Assembly: GCA_003524565.1 (NCBI GenBank)
Contig: DQGU01000248.1
Span: 1 to 15,786 of the forward strand
Direction of reading: 5' to 3'
DNA: 15,786 nucleotides
DNA from: Rhodospirillaceae bacterium
GTDB taxonomy: Bacteria; Pseudomonadota; Alphaproteobacteria; Micavibrionales; UBA2020
The notes under the pieces were generated by a model, which worked only from the letters and a program-made list of their open reading frames with translations, ran no database searches and was not told the origin of the DNA. A program made the position numbers and the translations under genes. Below are positions 14,030 to 15,786 of the stretch, piece after piece (positions within the stretch are counted from its first letter, which is position 1; the number at the start of each line of letters is the position of its first letter).

Positions 14030-14797
14030 TTACGGTTTATGCGGCTTATGCCCGCCCTTGGACGGGCGGGAGCCGAGACGGAAATCCGGCTGCACATAGT
14101 TTTCCATCTGCGCGCGGTGAACGGCGGCCAAAAAACCCTCCGCATCGTGCTGCGCGGCATAATCCTGCGGCACCGCTGCCCACAGTTTGCGGAATTCATC
14201 CGCGCTGTCTTTCCAGACCGCCGTATCGAACAGCTGCGCCAGCTGCCCCTGCTGGCAAATCTTCAAAAGCGTGCTGTCGCCGTCTGCGCCCTTCGCCGTC
14301 AGGTCGGCGGCGGTCAGTTTATCTGCCGTGCCCGCGGCCGCGCGCGCCAGCGTCATAATCGCCGCAAGCCCGCCGCGCGATACTGCGTGGTTGAACTGGT
14401 CGCTGAGGTTTTCAACCCCTGCACGGCGCATATCGGCGAGCGAGGTAAAGGCAGGCGCATCGCTTGGCGCCACCGCGCCCGATTTTGCAAGGCGGTACGC
14501 GGCGGCGTCATGCCCCATGGCGCGCGCCAGTTGTTCGGGTGTTTTGCCGTCCGTATCGAAAGACGCCGCAGGCACACCGCGCGCGATAAACGCTTCCAGT
14601 GTTTCCGTCTCGCCCCAAAGCGCGGCGAAATGCGCAAGGCTGCGTCCCGCTTCGTCGCGCCATTGCGCATCCAGCCCTGCATCCAGCGCGGCGACAAGAC
14701 CTGCGCCATCGCGCGCATCTATCATGTCGGCGACGGTATCGTCGCTGAAGCGCGGCGTTGCTGCCGCGGGTTTTTTGGGGGGCTTTTTGCTGGCCAT
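14030..14797 (-). CDS. Ankyrin-like protein with LTxxDL module
   Basis: This is a 255-residue cytoplasmic protein. A K/P-rich start (1-15) precedes two weak ankyrin-like repeats at about 21-50 and 51-80 (GRSLAHFAALWGETETLEAF), with a third at 83-105. Residues 131-234 form a module shared with the upstream gene product: a helix pair, LTAADL (161-166), G-x-STLL, then LF-x4-W-x4-DE (189-201) and a further helix. The end (about 240-255) is basic and glycine/proline-rich. ATG 14797 has AGGA at 14809-14806. It lies 18 bases after the stop of the upstream gene and 16 before the next. The family is not recognised by name, and no catalytic motif is seen. Confidence 0.78.
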   Translation of the reverse strand: MASKKPPKKPAAATPRFSDDTVADMIDARDGAGLVAALDAGLDAQWRDEAGRSLAHFAALWGETETLEAFIARGVPAASFDTDGKTPEQLARAMGHDAAAYRLAKSGAVAPSDAPAFTSLADMRRAGVENLSDQFNHAVSRGGLAAIMTLARAAAGTADKLTAADLTAKGADGDSTLLKICQQGQLAQLFDTAVWKDSADEFRKLWAAVPQDYAAQHDAEGFLAAVHRAQMENYVQPDFRLGSRPSKGGHKPHKP

Positions 14798-14815
14798 TTT
14801 TATTATCCTTGCACT

Positions 14816-15786
14816 TTACGGGCTGCCGGGGTCGCGCGGTTTGCGCGGGCGCGGTTTCAGACGAATATCGCTGGCCTGTTCATCGGCGCGGCGGCTGATT
14901 TCATCGCGCTGATAGCGGAAAATATCACGCACGGCTGCATCGAAATCGACCTGCGTTTTCGCGCGCGGGTCGGCCTCGATATAGGGGCGCAGGGTCAGCA
15001 TTTCATCCAGCCTGTCGCGCCAGGCGGCAGCGGTGAAAAGTGAGGAGAGGCGACGGCTGGCGATGAAGGCTTCGAGCAGCGTCTCCCCGCCGTAATAATC
15101 ACTGCGTTTCAGCAAATCCGCGCGCGTCAGGCCGGTTTTGCTGCGCGCCACCGCGTCCATCACAAAATCCGTCTTGCCCATGCGTACAAGGAAATGCAGC
15201 GCAGTCGTTTTGCCATCAAGCCCGATGGGCACATAGGCGCGCAAATCGGTAATCGTCAGCTCTTCGGGGCGGCGGCTGAACAGCGTACGCCCGCCCTTGG
15301 CGTCCAGTGTTTTATAAATTTCCTGCCACGCAGGGCCGAGCAGGTCTTTCGCCCCCACCCACCACAGCATGTCGAGCGAAGTTTCGCCGCGCCCGCTGAC
15401 CGCATGCACATCGGCACCTGCCGCCAAAAGCGCGTTCACCTTGCCCGCATCGCAGCGCGCGATGGCAAGGTGCAGGGCGGAGTAGCGCGCGCGCCCCTCG
15501 GCATTTTCAATCGCATTGGCATCCGCGCCAAGGCGCAGGGCGTGTTCGACTTCCTGCGTCGTGCCTTTATGGATGGCGCGCATCAAAACCTTGTCAATGC
15601 GGGTCTGGTAATTGCTGACCAGCACATCGTCGGGCAAAAAGCGCGGGTCGTTGCCAATCACACAAAAATTCGCGCCCGCATCGGACAAAAGACGTATGCC
15701 CTGCGCGAAATGATTGCGGTAGGCGGCATCCAGCGCGCTCGCGCCGTCGCTGTCGGTATCGGACAGCTCCGCATCGTATTTGATAA
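14816..15786 (-). CDS. Ankyrin repeat protein with tandem LTxxDL repeats, 5' end beyond the window
   Basis: A partial gene: at least 322 residues are visible and the reading frame is open to the right edge. The TTG at 15688 is not the likely start, because the codons before it complete an ankyrin repeat (DGASALDAAYRNHFAQGIRL running into LSDAGAN). Numbering from that leucine, further ankyrin repeats occupy about 31-60 and 67-98. A more divergent region follows with LTITDL (144-149) and LTRADL (187-192), 43 residues apart. Each is followed by G-x-T and a helix, and the second by LF-x4-W-x4-DEM (217-230). The C-terminus is basic. It is the first visible gene of the leftward ankyrin run. Function unknown. 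Confidence 0.8.
   Translation of the reverse strand, partial: IKYDAELSDTDSDGASALDAAYRNHFAQGIRLLSDAGANFCVIGNDPRFLPDDVLVSNYQTRIDKVLMRAIHKGTTQEVEHALRLGADANAIENAEGRARYSALHLAIARCDAGKVNALLAAGADVHAVSGRGETSLDMLWWVGAKDLLGPAWQEIYKTLDAKGGRTLFSRRPEELTITDLRAYVPIGLDGKTTALHFLVRMGKTDFVMDAVARSKTGLTRADLLKRSDYYGGETLLEAFIASRRLSSLFTAAAWRDRLDEMLTLRPYIEADPRAKTQVDFDAAVRDIFRYQRDEISRRADEQASDIRLKPRPRKPRDPGSP

Noticed and set aside
14039..15043. A 334-codon plus-strand frame opposite the ankyrin run
   Set aside because: It crosses two real genes and their spacer. Ankyrin repeats and ribosome binding sites support the minus strand.
1..15786. tRNA genes, CRISPR arrays, insertion sequences, prophage or toxin-antitoxin genes
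   Set aside because: No T-loop or cloverleaf pattern, regularly spaced direct repeats, terminal inverted repeats, transposase or integrase motifs were seen. The small gene pair at 1210-1772 shows no toxin fold signature.

Overview
The window reads as a piece of ordinary, moderately GC-rich alphaproteobacterial chromosome. Genes are packed tightly on both strands, several join by ATGA start/stop overlaps, and I see no phage, transposon, tRNA, rRNA or CRISPR signature. The class call rests on the partial radA-cvpA-(purF)-SDR gene order and on the coiled-coil protein-bamB-der block. A Micavibrio-like lineage would fit the many small ankyrin proteins, but that is a guess at low confidence.

Left part (1-4196). 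A site-2-protease-type membrane metalloprotease with two CBS domains converges on two small, apparently twin coiled-coil genes. A minus-strand series follows: a three-helix membrane protein, orotate phosphoribosyltransferase (pyrE) and a DUF423 membrane protein. A PilZ-domain protein is transcribed leftward from its own strong promoter. That promoter lies back to back with a rightward promoter for the ribosomal protein genes.

Middle part (4197-12682). The rpmI-rplT pair (L35, L20) ends in a clear intrinsic terminator; L35 carries an unusual basic C-terminal tail. The next rightward operon is radA, a CvpA-family membrane protein, a small single-pass membrane protein, a short-chain dehydrogenase with an altered catalytic site, and a FieF-type cation efflux protein. 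The last four are chained by ATGA overlaps, and purF, which often sits after cvpA in this class, is absent. Convergent to it is a leftward block for envelope and ribosome assembly: a YfgM-like TPR membrane protein, BamB and the double GTPase Der.

Right part (12683-15786). This is the accessory-looking end. It holds one rightward ankyrin protein gene converging on a leftward run of three ankyrin or ankyrin-like genes, the first of which runs off the right edge. Two of the three share a roughly 100-residue C-terminal module with an LTxxDL repeat signature followed by an LF-x4-W-x4-DE/DEM motif. This family is the best candidate here for something poorly described; its function cannot be told from the sequence.

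All calls come from reading the sequence and from general knowledge of the families. No database search was run.
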